Shown in pieces: positions 10,861 through 21,205 of a stretch of DNA of 37,007 nt. Numbering within the stretch: position 1 is the first letter of the stretch; every line of letters begins with the position of its first letter. This DNA comes from Pelargonium cotyledonis (taxonomy: Eukaryota > Streptophyta > Magnoliopsida > Geraniales > Geraniaceae). The position numbers and the translations under genes were made by a program. The notes beneath the pieces were generated by a model. It was not told where the DNA came from. It did not search any database and saw nothing but the letters and a program-made list of their open reading frames with translations. The DNA lies in contig JAYMTA010000150.1 in NCBI GenBank assembly GCA_036897625.1, positions 1-37,007 on the forward strand, read 5' to 3'.

Positions 10861-11700
10861 GAACCTTTTTTACTGGAGGCTGGAACACGCAAGAGAATGT
10901 GAAGACGAGAAGATCTGTTGAGAATTTCTGATGCTGGTGAAGAGTAGGCAGCGACCTGAATGTCAAGCTTCCGGGTAATGTGACAATGATTCTAGATCTC
11001 CAACTCTGAGATCTATAAAACAAACACCGAGGAACGATGCAACTGGGGTTGGTGTTTTGGTTCACCGCCTCCGATGTGAGAATCAATGACTGGTTTTGAA
11101 GAAAGGGAGAAAAGATGAACAGAGGTGTGAGAAGTATAGTTTCAGTTAGTCAAGAATTGGATCCCTTCTCTTACCACGAATGAGGGTATTTATAGGCTTA
11201 CTGTAACTTAGGGTGCACGTTCCAACTGTCATGGACAACCGGAGATGAGCTTGGCAAGCGCTTATTGTTAGGGAGGTGCACAAATTTGAATTCGTTTCCA
11301 GCTTTAACGATGGATGCCTGATATCCATTCACTTGCGAGGATATGACCATTTATCGGTGTTGGTGGGATAGTTTAAGCCTTTCTTAACGAAGACAATCCC
11401 GAGGAGTTTCCATTCCTTAGCCACTGAAGTCCTTATCCCTGGCCAGAAGACTTTCCAGAATTGCATGGTGTTACCTCGTGAGGTTACTCCCAAGACCTTC
11501 TTTGCGTGCCGCAGACGATTTGATCCCACGTTCTTTCCTCGAAAGTCCTTTCGAGTTATCTGCTGTAGTGCGTGGTTGTCAATCTCTTGACGTAAGGTGC
11601 AATCGCTGGACAGCTTCATTTTTTGATTGTTTCCTGACCGTTCAATCGCCTCGATGTCTGTTTTTTCCTAACGTCAGGTGTAAGCGTTGAATGCTAGTGG
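10860..11700 (-). repeat. Downstream LTR of the large Tat-lineage element
   Basis: On the - strand it carries a TATA box (11194-11187, in GCCTATAAATACCC). About 100 bases on it has the block GATTCTCACATCGGAGGCGG (near 11080-11060), then GTTTGTTTTATAG. The same order of blocks occurs at 23760-23560 (-) and 26631-26830 (+), so this is LTR promoter, R and U5 sequence of one family. The upstream U3 limit is unclear because the antisense gene promoter and leader overlap this stretch. Confidence 0.65.
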
Positions 11701-11787
11701 TTGGTACAGAGGAATTAGCAGAGTTTCCTTAAAGTAGTGGGAGGCTAGGTATCATGATTCCACTACTCCTATGCTTCAGTAACTTCT

Positions 11788-12931
11788 CTATTTAAACCTT
11801 CTAGTGCTTTCTTCTTATCTTTTCCTTCATCGTTGCTCCTGAAATTTTCTAAGAGATCTTATTTTTTTCCTGATCACCTGTTTGCTTCTTGCTGTTTCTT
11901 TGTTCTCATGTCGAAGCTCTTCTCTCTTCTACTCCGTTTGGTAAGTTTTCTTCAATCTTGTTCTTATTCCCTTTGTCTCTGGATTTTTGGGTTTTATTGG
12001 GTTTGCTCTGGTTATGGTTCTGCTACTGTTTCTTTTCCTTTATATGGCCCCGCCGTTCCTTCTCGCCCCTTTTGGCGAGGGCTTTAAGGAAAGGCTTTAC
12101 TTCGTCATAAAGGAAGTTCCTTTTTGGTGGGAAAGGGGTTATTTGAGGAAGGAATAATCTTGCTAGGTTTAGTGTTTTTAATTGGGGCCATCGATGATCT
12201 CTATGGTGTTTTGGTTGTGACCGGACTCTGTTTTCCCTTCTGCAGAACCGATTTCTGCTAATCTGGTTTAGGGAAAACCTTGATTTAGCTCTTGCTCCTA
12301 TTGATTTTAGGTTTTTGAGCTTTCCTGACCTCTTTCCCCTTTTGAGTTTTGTCTTTTGCAGATCTTCGTTGCGGTAACTGCTTCTTCAGTCTTCTCTTAC
12401 TTTTCGTCTCAATCTTGTGAGTATAATGGTAGCAGGGTTTCTTTTCCAAGCCATTTTGCTCGAGAACGCTTTTCTTTGTCAATGTCGCGTAGACCTTGGG
12501 TTTTGGAGCATCCAACTTCTGATTTGTTGGGGTCATGTAGATGTTCGTAGGGTTTTGGGCTATACTGTGTCTCTGTTGTCTGTTGATAATGTGTTGATAA
12601 TGTGTTGATGATGTATATATCCATTTTCATAAATGTGACTATGGTGTATCCCTGGTCACCATTATTTGTCGAATGAAGCTATATTTGCCCTTTTCTGCTT
12701 TTTGATTTCTTTTGATCCATGTTGGTTTTGTTTGTGCTGATTGTTCTCCTGACTTGATAACTGACTTGTTGTAGCTTATTTGTATCTGTCGTGGGTGTCA
12801 TGTCCCCGATTCCTTGTTTTTTAAGGAACTTGCTCTATTTGTTTCTTGATCTGTTTGACTACTGGGGACCTTTCTTGCGGGGCTCAGGGCCATTCTTTTT
12901 GTGTAGCCTAAACTTTCTTTTGTCTCTATAG
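11788..12931 (+). promoter_or_regulatory. TATA-like promoter, leader and 5' intron of the retroelement antisense gene
   Basis: CTATTTAAACC at 11788-11798 is a good TATA-like box for the + strand, followed by a pyrimidine-rich leader. A consensus donor TTTG|GTAAGTTTTC occurs at 11941 and an acceptor CTCTATAG at 12931, bounding a T-rich stretch of 991 bases with no long open frame. The first ATG after the acceptor (12947) opens the antisense ORF. The arrangement suggests an independent transcription unit running against gag-pol. All of this is read from consensus sites; no transcript evidence is available. Confidence 0.5.
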
Positions 12932-12946
12932 GTCATTTTCTTTCCA

Positions 12947-15900
12947 ATGGCAGGCAAATTTAGTAGATCTGGTGCTTCTAAGGTTCCAACCTCCAGGTTC
13001 ACTCCTCTAACCGAGAGTCCACAAGAGGTTCAGTTTCTTTGCAATATGACCAAGCTTGATCTTCTTATCGACAACCGACATCCCCTCAATAAAGGTCCTC
13101 TCCTATTGATGGGAGAAATTGGTCAAGGCATTCTCAATCACGCCGCAGAAATTCCGCCGTCATGGCGAGCAGTAGGGAGGCCAATCTGGGAGCTCCTCAA
13201 GTTGCTGAGCAAATCAGGGTTGTTGCTTTATATTCCTCCTGTAGGTGAGAACCATGTGGATATGCACATTGCTAGTGAAGAGATTGTCGTTCCTTCCCTA
13301 ACTACTCCAGAGGAGCTAGCCATTCTAAACAATGGTCATTGCATTCATCCGGAGATTTAGCGCGTCATTGCTGCAGCGCGTCCATCCCCTATCATCAGGG
13401 AGAAGGTTTGTCTGCCAAGCTCTATTATTGTTACTCAGGCTATGGTCAACTTTCTTTTTTGCGACCTGGGAGTTGACCCGGCTAACTTCAGAGGATATAT
13501 CCCTCCTCTGGATGCGGGAAAATTGACATTTGGTGCTCCTCGGGACAATGAAATGGTTGTTTACTGAATTTTGTTGGAGAATGGGCTTACCCTCCCCATC
13601 GATCCCTTTATTTAGGAGGTCATCAGCTATATGGAGACGGACCTTCTCCATTTGGCACCCGAAGATCTGAAGAAAATGGTCTGCTTCGCCACTCCCTATC
13701 GTCTTTCGGGGCGAGAGCCTACTCTAGGGCCCTTCTCTACTTCTAGAAGGTAAACAGGAAAGGTGAGAAGGGGAATAATGTAGGCGAAGAGGATGTTGAT
13801 TTGGTAGCTGGACCTAATCAGCCTCGTTTGTTCGAGGAGCCAAAAGTCTCCATGTGTGTTTCTCCCGCCTCAAGGGTGTTTTTGTCATCCCGCCTTGGCT
13901 GGAGGGTTCCCAAGGTGAAGATATCAATTTACTAGACCGGCTGGGCGAAAGCGCTGGTCTTGAGCAGGGATCAGCAACCCGTTATGCACTCAAAAGAAGA
14001 TCGGGTCACCCGTGACATTCTGCTGAATAGGCTCCCCAAAGACCATATGTACAGCATAAAGTTTTTGTTTCGGGAGGATGTCCAGTATTACTCTAGAGAC
14101 CACCGAAAACCCCGGGCTAACATTAAGCCCCTTCTTTTCCTGATTCCCAGTGACCGGAACATGCTATGGAAGATCCACGGTCCTTTCCTTCAACCATCCT
14201 TCTATGAAGAATGCCAATTTTTCGCCTCCCGGACGTACGGGACCATTGTGTAGGCGTTGAACACTGTTTTCTTGGTATATGTTATCTCCATCCTTTCTTT
14301 ATTATTTATTCATTAAATGCTTCACTCCTTCTATCTTATGTTGACCTTTTTGTTGATCAGTAGACACTTTCTTCTTGAAGTCCTGGACGAAAAGTGGCCG
14401 CGAAGTGTACAACGCTAACCTTGCGAAAGAAAGGGCCACTCGCTTGAGGAACTTGGGCCTCATTCATTATGTCCCATTTGTGAGCAAATATTCCCTGGGT
14501 CATGATGGCCATCCTCAAGCTTCTGGGGGACCTGTTTTGGGTAACCCTCTTAGCGCCTCTCCATGTGTGAAGCAGAAAATATCTGGAAACACTGGTGGGG
14601 ACCCTCTAAAGAAAGCAAGGCAATCGGAAGAAGCCCCCAGTTCTCGTGGTAACGCTCAAATTACTTCTTTCTCTACTGGTATGTCCCCGGGTCTTGAAAT
14701 TGCCAGTGTTGGCCAGGGAAAGAAAGGTGAGGCGCTTTCGTCTCCTCCAACGGTTAGCTCGCATAAGCCCTCTCGACTGAGGGAAGTAGGTGGGTTTATT
14801 CCTTTGCCCAGGGAGGTGTTGACTTTATGGGAGGATGATATGGCGGTCGTCCCAATCCCTGCCATTGATGAAGCGAAGAGTTCTGCGGGTGTGACTCATC
14901 TTGCTCCTTCTGCGAAGGTGACCATTGCTACTTGGGATAGGGCTAGGTGCAGTTGAGGAGAGTCATGTTATGGTGGATATCGCTAGGTCGAGGGGGGCCG
15001 ATGCGGCAATGGTGGAGCCTTCTGATGGTAACTAGGCTGGAGGGAAGAAGTTCTTTGGTTCGAATTAGGAGGCTGGTAAATCAGACAAAGAAACTCCAAG
15101 TATTCCTGACCTTGCTGTGGGGGACCTGGTTTATTTTTTTAAAGGACGTTCGGGTGGAAGTACAGCCCGAGGGTTTTCTTCTACTAGGGGAGCTGTCCTC
15201 ATTCTTCCCAACCCAGAACTTGCGAAAAATGAGCGTGTTTTTCAAGAAGCTTATGGTTCTGGGTCCTTGGCTCGATGTGTTGATGCTTTGGGTTTGGTGG
15301 ACACCTATCTCCTGGAAGTAAGTTCTACTGTCACCTTTCACACCTTACTTCTTCCTTTTGTATCTACTTTATACTTATCCTCTTGCCTCTTTTAGGCCAC
15401 TCGGGCTGCTTCTTCAGTGGGGGAGATCATCACCGTCATTTCTAACGGAGTGATGGCTGCCCAAAGGATCCGCTTCTGAGAGTCTCGGGAGCATGCCAAC
15501 CAACTTTTGGAGATGAAGAGAAAATTTGATGAAGCAGTTCGAGCAAGGTCGCAGGAAACCATGGCTGCCGTCCAAGCTGACTTGTCAGCTTTGCGAGAGA
15601 AGTATCTGGCTCTCAGTTTCGAAAACAACTGGATGAACGGCATTTTAGAGGGCCAGATGAAAGACTTGGGGATGCACATAGACCAAGCTGAAAAAGAGAC
15701 AACTCGGACTAAGAAGGAGAAAGAAGAAGTGTCCCAGTACAGGAATTTGGCTCTGGCCAAAATAAAAGAGGGGGCGCAGTTTCTTGTTGAGGAGTTGACT
15801 CAGCAAGGGGAACTTGTCTGATAAATTTGAAGAACTTTCCATCACAAACCTGTTGGAATCGATGGCTGACCGAAAGAGAGCTGAGGCGCTGCTAACAGAG

Positions 15901-16766
15901 AAGGAGGCCCGTCTTTTTAAGATGGATGCAGAATTGACTAATCTTAAGGCGGAGTTGGCTGATCTTCGTCCGCGAGCCATGAGGCCCTAGGAGCTAGAGA
16001 TAACTCTTTGTCAGAGATAAGGGTCTCATCAGAAGTTGACAGTTACTGCTCAAAATACTCCTTCCACGGTATCCTTCTTTTTGCTCGAATTGCATTTCTT
16101 TTTTGTTTTGCTCGATGATTTTACGACCTTTTATTGTCTTTTGATTGATCTCAGGTAGGAGATGTTTCTCGTCGACGCTCCTTAAAGAGCACTAAAGCAA
16201 TACCTTTGACAATCCAATAAGCAAAACAACATCCCGAACTATGTGACTTCCTTATACAGGAACACCGGATGGGAAGGGTCGAAGGGAAATGCAGTGCGTT
16301 TAGAGTTATTGGGAGTAAAAGCGTTTCCCAAGATGATCTTACTGATTAGCATAGAACCCCGGCTGCTCACCCATCCCTAAGGAAGCTTCATTCCTAGTTT
16401 CCCTTTACTATTGACGAGGTGGTTATATCTCAGGAGCATGACCTCCGCGATCCTGAGAGGAAGTTATGAGTTCCTCCTTTTGTAAAAAACAAAGGGACCT
16501 TTGCCGCTGTGCTAGGTGAGGAGCGCGTTCTTGCGAATCTGTACATGGAGGAGGTCTGGCGTACGAAGTCCATCATGGGAGAAAATGAAGAATGACTGGT
16601 GAAGTTCGACCTTCTGGTGGACCCAGTAGGCGAAGGAAGCATACGATACTCTCGAGGTGGTGCTCGCAACCTTCGGGAACATCCTGCCCCTAGGCTAGCA
16701 GAGTTGAACCCTCCTCTTGAATCTCTTCAATATGAAGTTGCGTCGGATGGTGAACAATCCAAGTAG
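12947..16766 (+). mobile_element. Antisense extra ORF of the Tat-lineage element (Transposase_28-like)
   Basis: The gene lies on + between the pol remnant and the lower LTR, opposite to gag-pol. The opening part (12947-13360) and the stretch to about 13700 have the look of plant proteins labelled 'putative gypsy-type transposon' (Pfam Transposase_28), with an ENGLTLPIDPF-type block and a following KKMVCFA block. A basic SIKFLFREDVQYYSRD block follows at about 14060. Next is a low-complexity Ser/Pro/Gly region (14375-14956), then a Lys/Glu-rich coiled coil at 15507-15980 with heptad spacing. Intron-like borders are visible, for example GTAAGT at 15319 with CTTTTAG at 15395. The function of these proteins is unknown. 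The copy is decayed, with several breaks, and a natural-looking end lies at 16766. Confidence 0.55.
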
Positions 16767-17094
16767 CGCATAGCCTTAGTCCTCTCGGTGTTTCTAGTTC
16801 CTATGTTTAAACAACATTTTGGGATATTTTTGGTATATTTCTAATATTGAATATTTTACATATCTGTTGTTTTGCTTTTGTTTCAGGGTTGTCTGCATTT
16901 GTTGTTTGATGAATGCCTTGTTCAAACTATGCATCCTTTGTTCATGTTCAAGTTGCTTGAGCCATATATTCTTGAACTTTCTTCTAGAGCTCAATTTCTA
17001 GTGTTGAACTTTGAGAAAGTAAGAGGAGATAAGATGTCTTCTGGAGATAGATCCCGAGCGCGATTATGCCTTTAGAAGGAGATATCATAATCCG
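16767..17094. other. Trailer between the antisense ORF and the 51-bp array
   Basis: This T-rich stretch (16800-16886) ends in a good acceptor-like TTTGTTTCAG at about 16877-16886, followed by an open stretch to 17075 without a recognisable domain. It may be a 3' untranslated exon of the antisense gene or ordinary internal sequence of the retroelement. Confidence 0.3.
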
Positions 17095-17495
17095 CAGATT
17101 CCTCTTCAAAATATTGCGTGGTTATGTCCGCGGTGAGCTATAATGCACAGACTCACTCGCTGAGGAGGCGTGATCAGGTCCATCGGGTCATAGCGGTCCG
17201 ACTTCATAGATAGTGATGCGTGGTCGGGTCTTCCGGAGAAAAACCTCGACGCGTCGACTAACTCATTCCACGTGCGTGACTACGTTCACATGACACCATG
17301 GCACCGGCTTACTCACTGAGGATGCGTGGTTAGGTTCTCATGGATTTTTAGCTCTCCGGCTTCGAGTTGCGTGGTCAAGTCCTCTAGAGAGAGAATGTGA
17401 CACCCCGGCTTTAATGTGCGAGAATAGGTTCGCAGGTTGCCAAAACGCGCCAGCTTACTCACTACTGGATGCGTGGTTTGGCCCGCGGTGGAGTC
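17095..17495. repeat. Degenerate 51-bp tandem array inside the Tat-lineage element
   Basis: The word GCGTGG or a one-base variant recurs at 17114, 17166, 17215, 17271, 17322, 17367, 17417 and 17471, with spacings of 52, 49, 56, 51, 45, 50 and 54. The fuller unit resembles GGCTTACTCACTGAGGATGC followed by GTGGTTAGGTCC. The first and last copies share CCGCGGTG after the core (17125-17132 and 17483-17490), so the array has matching edges. Arrays in this position are known in Tat-lineage elements and can seed satellite DNA. The copies are diverged. Confidence 0.8.
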
Positions 17496-17618
17496 TACAA
17501 GCTTATTGAGGTTTGGGAGGGGATAATCGTCCTTGGGACATGCCTTGTTAAGATTGGTATAATCGACGCACATCTGCCATTTGCCGTTCGGCTTTTTTAC
17601 CATAACCACATTGGCCAA
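17490..17618 (-). mobile_element. Opening of Ty3/gypsy reverse transcriptase (fossil)
   Basis: The - strand reads ANVVMVKKPNGKW, then CVDYTNLNKACPKDDYPLP and KLVDSTAG. This is the standard start of plant Ty3/gypsy reverse transcriptase, where DYTDLNKACPKD and LVDSTAG are near-invariant. Homology stops where the 51-bp array begins. The downstream RT palm, RNase H and integrase were not recognised in this window for this element. It is part of the same fossil as the gag and protease pieces upstream. Confidence 0.9.
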
Positions 17619-18613
17619 CCATTCTGTATATCGGAGTTCCTAGATGAAGCCTGCGTCTTGGAGCTTTCTGACTTCCTCATTGATGGCATCCTCTTTTTCT
17701 TTTGAGTAATTCCTCCTTCTTCGCTTGATTGGGACAGATCCCGGGATGATGTCAAGGCGATGCTCGGAGACCTCTGGATCGATGTCGGGCATATCTGCTG
17801 GGAGCCAGGCGAATACATTTGCATTCTTCCTTAGCTAGGATGCCAACTCCTTTTTCTCTTCAGAGGGGAGTCTTTTCCCTATCTTCGTAACCTTGGTGGG
17901 GTCGGACTCATCGAGAGGCAGGTTCTCGGTTTTATTGCCAGCTTCTGGGTGTACGTCTTGATCCCTCTGGTCAAGGTCCTTCAGAGCAGCTTGAATCTGG
18001 TAGCATTTCATGACACCAACTCCCCATTCTTTTTCTTCGTTTTGGATCATCATCTTCTTTTAAGTTTTCTTTTGCGTCATCTCCCTCTTCTCAGATGATG
18101 GGATAGAGCGCTCTGAGAATTGCTTCATCATCCGCCAGGAGAGGATCTGGGGACTTTCCAAAATATCCTGCTCAGAGGAAAGGACTTCTTCTGAGCAGTT
18201 GTGCTCTTCCCAAGCTTGGCATAGTGCGGTCCCTTGGCAGGTTGGGGTCTCTCCGCTATAGCGGGATACTGGCTTCGGGAGGACTCGCTAGTCAGCATTG
18301 AGTTTGTCCTAATGACTTCAGCCTCTTTATTTGCTGAGAGAGAGGACGGAGCTTGATTGTTGACGAGATCAGACTTTTGCTTCTTCGCAGGCGCCGGAAT
18401 GGTACCGCCAGCTACTACTTCTAGGCATGCATTAGTAGCACCAACTTTGGCGGCAACCTTCTTCTATAGCATTGCCTTATTCATATCATGGGAGGGATAG
18501 ATCACCTCTACCCGCTAACTCTTTCCTTTTTCCTTCCGGATGAGGTGCTTCCACACCTTTTGGGGAATGGCTCGAATTACTGCAACTCCGCCATAGGTAA
18601 GAAACTTTATCCT
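17619..18613 (-). mobile_element. Protease-RT linker region of the Tat-lineage element
   Basis: This lies between the protease and RT parts on the - strand, where Tat-lineage pol has a variable linker. Open pieces at 17824-17597 and 18053-17835 are acidic and Lys/Glu-rich, and the first runs into the RT start. A VFAWLPADMP-type stretch, typical just before RT in this lineage, is legible near 17815-17770. It is broken like the rest. Confidence 0.55.
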
Positions 18614-18890
18614 TTAGTGAATCCCGCTGGGGACTATCTCAAAGTCTTCAATGATGGCCCGTCCAAATATTGCATTATGGTCGGATGGAATATCCACGAC
18701 CACAAACTCGCACGCGTAGGTCCGCTCCTTAGGATACTGGCCCAGGGTGACTGAAAGTGTCACTGTCCCCCTGGCCTTGGTAGCGACATCATTGAATCCC
18801 ATCAAGACTCCATCGAACTCCTTGAGGGAGTGCGCCTTCAACCCCAGCTCTATGAAGGCTCCCTAGTAGAGCACGTTCACTTGACTTCTG
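18614..18890 (-). mobile_element. Retroviral-type aspartic protease part (fossil)
   Basis: The - strand piece 18841-18614 contains GTVTLSVTLG, FVVVDIPSDHNAIFGRAIIE and IVPSGIH. This matches the C-terminal half of Tat-lineage protease, where F-VVD-PSAYN-ILGRP-L precedes a VPS-YH block. It follows the gag C-terminal part directly, as in a normal gag-pol order. The copy is a fossil. Confidence 0.8.
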
Positions 18891-19655
18891 TTGTCAATAC
18901 AAAACTCGCTGGACGTTCAGACCGACAATCATTGCTTTGATGATTAGGGGCTCTTTTTGCAGCTCCTCTGGCACCAGCTTCTCTTGTCGGAAAAAAATAG
19001 TTTGGTTCCTGCTGTTCTCTGTCGGCTCAGGGAGAGGATCTGCAAGTTCATACACCATTTTCTTTAGGGCGTTTATCTTTGTCTTCACATTGGAGATACT
19101 AACCATTTGATTGGCCGACGGCTTTTCTGTTATCATCTCGATGGTGCGGACACTTTCAAGTCGCCTGGTAACTTGGTTAACTTGACGGGAGGGTCCCGCT
19201 TGATCTCGCCCCCTCTTTTGACCTCTTTCTCCCCGAACTAGGAACTGATCAATCTTTCCCGTCCGGGTCAGCTTTTCGACGGTCGTGGCCAGAGCTCGAC
19301 ACATACTGATGGTGTGTCCAGGGCATTTATGATGAATGCAATAATCTCCGGTCTCATTTCGGGTCCCTTCCATCTCATACCTTAAAGGGGTCATCTCCCC
19401 GATGGAAACCAGATGCTCATACAGCTTTTCGCAGGACACATTGGGTTGTGGGAGATTCTTAATGACAGATACTTTCGGCGGGGCTAGCGGAGGTAGATCT
19501 CGCCATGGAGCAACGTAGGTCTGGTCCCGAGGCTGGAAGTTGAACTTCCCCTTGGGTTTCCTGTTTCCACTTCCGTTTCCATTTCCGCTCTTGCCCCCAT
19601 GACTGTCGCCAAGCGCCCTCGTGTGGATCTCATGTGAAGCTCACTGGATGGCGTG
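18891..19655 (-). mobile_element. Gag C-terminal part of the Tat-lineage element (fossil)
   Basis: The - strand open piece 19439-18894 begins with CEKLYEHLVSIGEMTPLRY and has a single zinc-knuckle-like CIHHKCPGHTISMC, then KIDQFLVRG. This is the pattern of Tat-lineage gag (C-fHg--GH-T--C, then L---G-L-qFv). It ends with TIFFRQEKLVPEELQKEPLI, the usual run into the protease. Upstream (19640-19440) a Gly/Asn/Lys-rich stretch and the RDQTYVAPWRDLPPL block continue gag until homology stops near 19655. Confidence 0.8.
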
Positions 19656-19663
19656 CCGTCTAG

Positions 19664-19759
19664 CGTGCCTCCAAAGCCTTTCCCGCGACCAAGACAGTCT
19701 GGAACCTGTCATCTGCGCCTCCTCCGTCGTTGCCGGTGCCGCCAATTTCGTCGGAACAA
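19664..19759 (+). pseudogene. Captured host-gene exon, unidentified
   Basis: The open frame after TAG at 19661 encodes FPATKTVWNLSSAPPPSLP followed by VPPISSEQ, and ends at a donor CAA|GTATGA (19760). It is GC-rich compared with the flanking intron-like DNA. The next matching acceptor is at 22064, and the join would be phase 0. I do not recognise the protein. The left edge coincides with the point where gag homology ends, so the exon is probably only a part. Confidence 0.4.
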
Positions 19760-19810
19760 GTATGATTCTGCCCTAATTTCAGTTTTATGATAATTAGTTT
19801 ATTTGGTGAA

Positions 19811-21205
19811 CTTTGGTGGGTTAAATGCATTGGAGGTACCCAAACTTTAGTCTGAAACACAATTTGGTACCAAAACTTTAATTGTACCAGATTAGTACCT
19901 ATGCTTCGATTTTGACCCCAATTTAATACCCGCCATTTGTGACCGTTAACACCCGTCCACGTGTGCCGTTGGATGCTTATGTGGAAAAAATTCACTGATG
20001 TGGCATAAAATGACACACTTTGTTGCTGACGTGGCATTATTTAATATTTTTTAATTAAAAAATAAATGAAAAATTAAACTCTCTCTCCAACTCTCACCCC
20101 TCTCCAGATCTGAGAGCAACATTAGCTACAAACATTTGTTTTCTTTTTTATAATTTACAAACAAACATTTGGTTAAACCTTTCATTTGGTGAAACAAGTC
20201 CACAGCTTCCTCGATCTCTCCACATTGACACAAACCCTTCAACAAGATGTTATCATTAATGGTCAAACCCCTCTTCAAGACCAACCCAACAACTCCAACG
20301 ACAAAATTGGGATTTCGGGTATGAACAAAGCACTTAATTAAACCAGTCAAGGACCCAAAACTGGGCACTATACCTGCATGAACCATACTAAAAAAAAATG
20401 AAAAGACAAGTCGATAATTTTTAGACTTGACCAGAGAGCCGAAAAGGAAATTGCAATTCGGCCCTGAAGGCGGGGAGCTAGAGCTAAGTTGTTGGTTGAA
20501 GAGAGCCTCGGCGAAATTAGGATTAGGGTTTCCACAAAGACTTCTCAATTGATGAGAAAATTGAGCGTGCAAATCGAATCGAACTTGGCCTGAGACAGGT
20601 TCTAGAAGATCCGGACCGCAAGAGCAGTGGTTTTGGATCCGTTCTTGCGCCAAAGGAAGAAGGGGTTGATGTTGAGGTAGAAGGATGGCGAGGAGAGAGA
20701 AGAATGGAAGGTGGTGGGGAAGTCGACGGCGGCGGAGTGGAGGTGGAGGTCGACGGAGCGGCCGAGGAGAGAGGAGGACCAGGTCAGAGAGAAGAGGCCT
20801 AGGTCGGTCTGGTAAATGCAGGTTGCGAGGTTGGGCTTTTCGGAAATTAGTGGCGACGGAGGAGAGTGGCACATGTCGGCGGTGGCGAGGTTGGGCTTGC
20901 TCTAAGACTGGAGAGGGATGAGGGTGGGAGAGAGGAAGTTAAAATTTTCATTTTTTTAATTAAATAATATTACATAATGCCACGTCAGCAACAAAGTGTG
21001 TTATTTTATGCCACATCAGTGAATTTTTTTCACCTAAGCATTCGACAGCACACATGGACGGGTGTTAACGGTCACAAACGGCGAGTACTAAATTGAGTTC
21101 AAAATTGAAGTCTGGATACTAAATCTGGTACAATTAAAGTTTGGATACCAAATTGAATTTCAATCTAAAGTTTGGATACCTCCAGTGTCTTTAACCCAAC
21201 TTTGG
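19811..21205. mobile_element. Long-TIR Mutator-like element carrying a PPR gene fragment (Pack-MULE type)
   Basis: Two inverted arms of about 260 bp bound this element: left about 19811-20070, right about 20940-21205. Shared blocks include GGGTTAAA, TGGAGGTACCCAAACTTTAG, TTTAATTGTACCAGATT, GTGACCGTTAACACCCGTCC, ATTCACTGATGTGGCATAAA and CACTTTGTTGCTGACGTGGC. The arms look about 85-90 percent alike by eye. Long TIRs around a captured gene piece, without a transposase, are the hallmark of Pack-MULEs. It sits within the intron of the captured fragment. A candidate flank similarity (TTTGGTGAAC at 19802-19811, TTTGGAGAAC at 21220-21229) is too weak to call a target duplication. Confidence 0.75.
20126..20872 (-). 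pseudogene. Captured pentatricopeptide-repeat (PPR) gene fragment
   Basis: This 248-codon open piece on the - strand has a Pro/Arg/Leu-rich N-terminus and then P-class PPR sequence: LFGSLVKSKNYRLVFSFF, MVHAGIVPSFGSLTGLIKCF, LVLKRGLTINDNILLKGLCQ, CGEIEEAVDLFHQMK. The pattern matches RF-like PPR proteins, where helices with F-LL-ALAKSK-Y, M---GI-PD, LI-CFC, LKRG and LIKGLC--G-I-EAVDLF recur every 35 residues. These normally bind organellar RNA. About three repeats are present against ten or more in full genes, and the frame runs out into TIR-side sequence. It fills the space between the two TIRs. It is a captured part, not a working gene, though it is open over its whole length. Confidence 0.75.

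Noticed and set aside
15081-15980. Several - strand open frames
   Set aside because: They are shadows of the antisense ORF coiled-coil region on +, whose Lys/Glu-rich codons leave the reverse strand open.
17095-17495. CRISPR-like array
   Set aside because: Repeats are contiguous and diverged, there are no unique spacers, and the setting is a plant retroelement.
20685-20921. Arg/Gly-rich open frame on +
   Set aside because: It is the reverse of the Pro/Leu-rich N-terminal part of the PPR fragment; composition only.
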